Source: Deltaproteobacteria bacterium
Lineage (GTDB): Bacteria; Desulfobacterota; Deferrimicrobia; Deferrimicrobiales; Deferrimicrobiaceae
Assembly (NCBI GenBank): GCA_003105225.1
Contig: PQAK01000182.1
Location: forward strand, 3,332-21,951
Length of the DNA: 18,620 nt
Direction: 5' to 3'
Shown here: piece after piece, positions 18,175 to 18,620 of the stretch
How the letters are laid out: every line of letters begins with the position of its first letter
How positions within the stretch are numbered: position 1 is the first letter of the stretch
Program-made: the position numbers and the translations under genes
Notes under the pieces: generated by a model
What the model saw: only the letters and a program-made list of their open reading frames with translations
What the model was told of the DNA's origin: nothing
Database searches by the model: none

Positions 18175-18620
18175 GTGAGAGCGGCCCCTTCCAAAAGGAT
18201 TCTCGTCGTCGACGACGAGCCGCAGATCCGCAGCTTCCTCAAGAACCTGTTCGAGATGGGCGGCTGGGACGTCCACGAAGCGCTTTCCGGCACGGAGGGG
18301 ATCGAGAAGATCGAGCGGGAGCGGTACGACGTCATCCTGACGGACCTCAAGATGCCGGGCGCCGACGGGATCGAGATCCTCCGCACCGCGAAAAAGATCC
18401 AGTCCGACGCCGAAGTCGTGGTGATGACCGGTTACGGGACCGTCGACAGCGCGATCGAGGCGATGCGTGCGGGAGCGTTCCATTTCCTCCTGAAGCCGTT
18501 CCGGGCGGAGGAAGTGCGGCACCTGGTGGACAAGGCGTACCACCAGCGCCGGTTGAAGCGCGAGAACCTGTTCCTGAAGGCCGAGGCGCGCGGCCAGTAC
18601 CAGGTCAGCGCCATCGTCGG
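18175..18620 (+). CDS. NtrC-family response regulator, N-terminal part
   Basis: The visible 148 residues contain a complete receiver domain: the acidic pair at Asp 13-14 ('LVVDDEPQIR'), phosphoacceptor Asp 57 in 'ILTDLKMPG', Thr 85 in 'VVMTGYG', and Lys 107 in 'LLKPF'. A helical linker (KRENLFLKAEA) follows, ending at the window edge in 'YQVSAIVG'. That last piece is how the sigma-54 AAA+ domain of NtrC-like regulators usually begins, so this is probably an activator of sigma-54 promoters. The start is GTG at 18175, 3 bases after the small membrane protein gene, without a clear ribosome site of its own. The partner histidine kinase is not in the window. Confidence 0.88.
   Translation, partial: MRAAPSKRILVVDDEPQIRSFLKNLFEMGGWDVHEALSGTEGIEKIERERYDVILTDLKMPGADGIEILRTAKKIQSDAEVVVMTGYGTVDSAIEAMRAGAFHFLLKPFRAEEVRHLVDKAYHQRRLKRENLFLKAEARGQYQVSAIV

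Overview
The window is GC-rich chromosomal DNA packed with bacterial housekeeping genes, often with overlapping start and stop codons. The gene set (TPR protein with a LolB-like lipoprotein, lone TldD, bioBFAD operon, DUF155/RMND1-like protein, AmrS radical SAM enzyme, NtrC-type regulator) suggests a Gram-negative relative of the former Deltaproteobacteria (Desulfobacterota/Geobacter-like). That placement is inference from gene content. I see no insertion sequence, phage, CRISPR array, tRNA or rRNA.

Layout. 1-2711 (minus): an envelope operon of a secreted TPR protein, a LolB/DUF4292-like lipoprotein and the start of a family 5 solute-binding lipoprotein that runs off the window. 2712-2789: a short divergent promoter region with one symmetric -10 element serving both sides. 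2790-5679 (plus): tldD, a DedA membrane protein and a divergent tatC. 5674-5694: a hairpin holding the stop codons of two converging genes. 5686-10611 (minus): bioB-bioF-bioA-bioD, followed by a TVP38/VTT membrane protein with what looks like its own leaderless promoter. 10612-10930: the bio promoter overlapped by a BirA-type operator, then a candidate folded RNA leader in the other direction. 10931-13312 (plus): a gph-like HAD phosphatase, a CPBP intramembrane protease and an RMND1-like protein, closed by a strong intrinsic terminator. 13398-17937 (plus): pgk (frameshifted), ligA, acyP and amrS. 17947-18620 (plus): a 74-residue membrane protein with a leaderless-type promoter and the start of an NtrC-family response regulator.

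How it works together. The bio genes cover the four late steps from pimeloyl thioester to biotin, and the operator implies feedback by biotin through BirA, whose gene is not here. Most other neighbours are co-transcribed without an obvious shared pathway.

Most worth a second look: the BirA operator over the bio -35 element; the roughly 170-nt candidate RNA whose closing stem ends at the gph ribosome binding site; two genes whose -10 elements sit where a leaderless mRNA would need them; the single-base frameshift in pgk, which joins its frame to ligA; and a lipoprotein whose only plausible start is CTG or lies beyond a GA-repeat slip.
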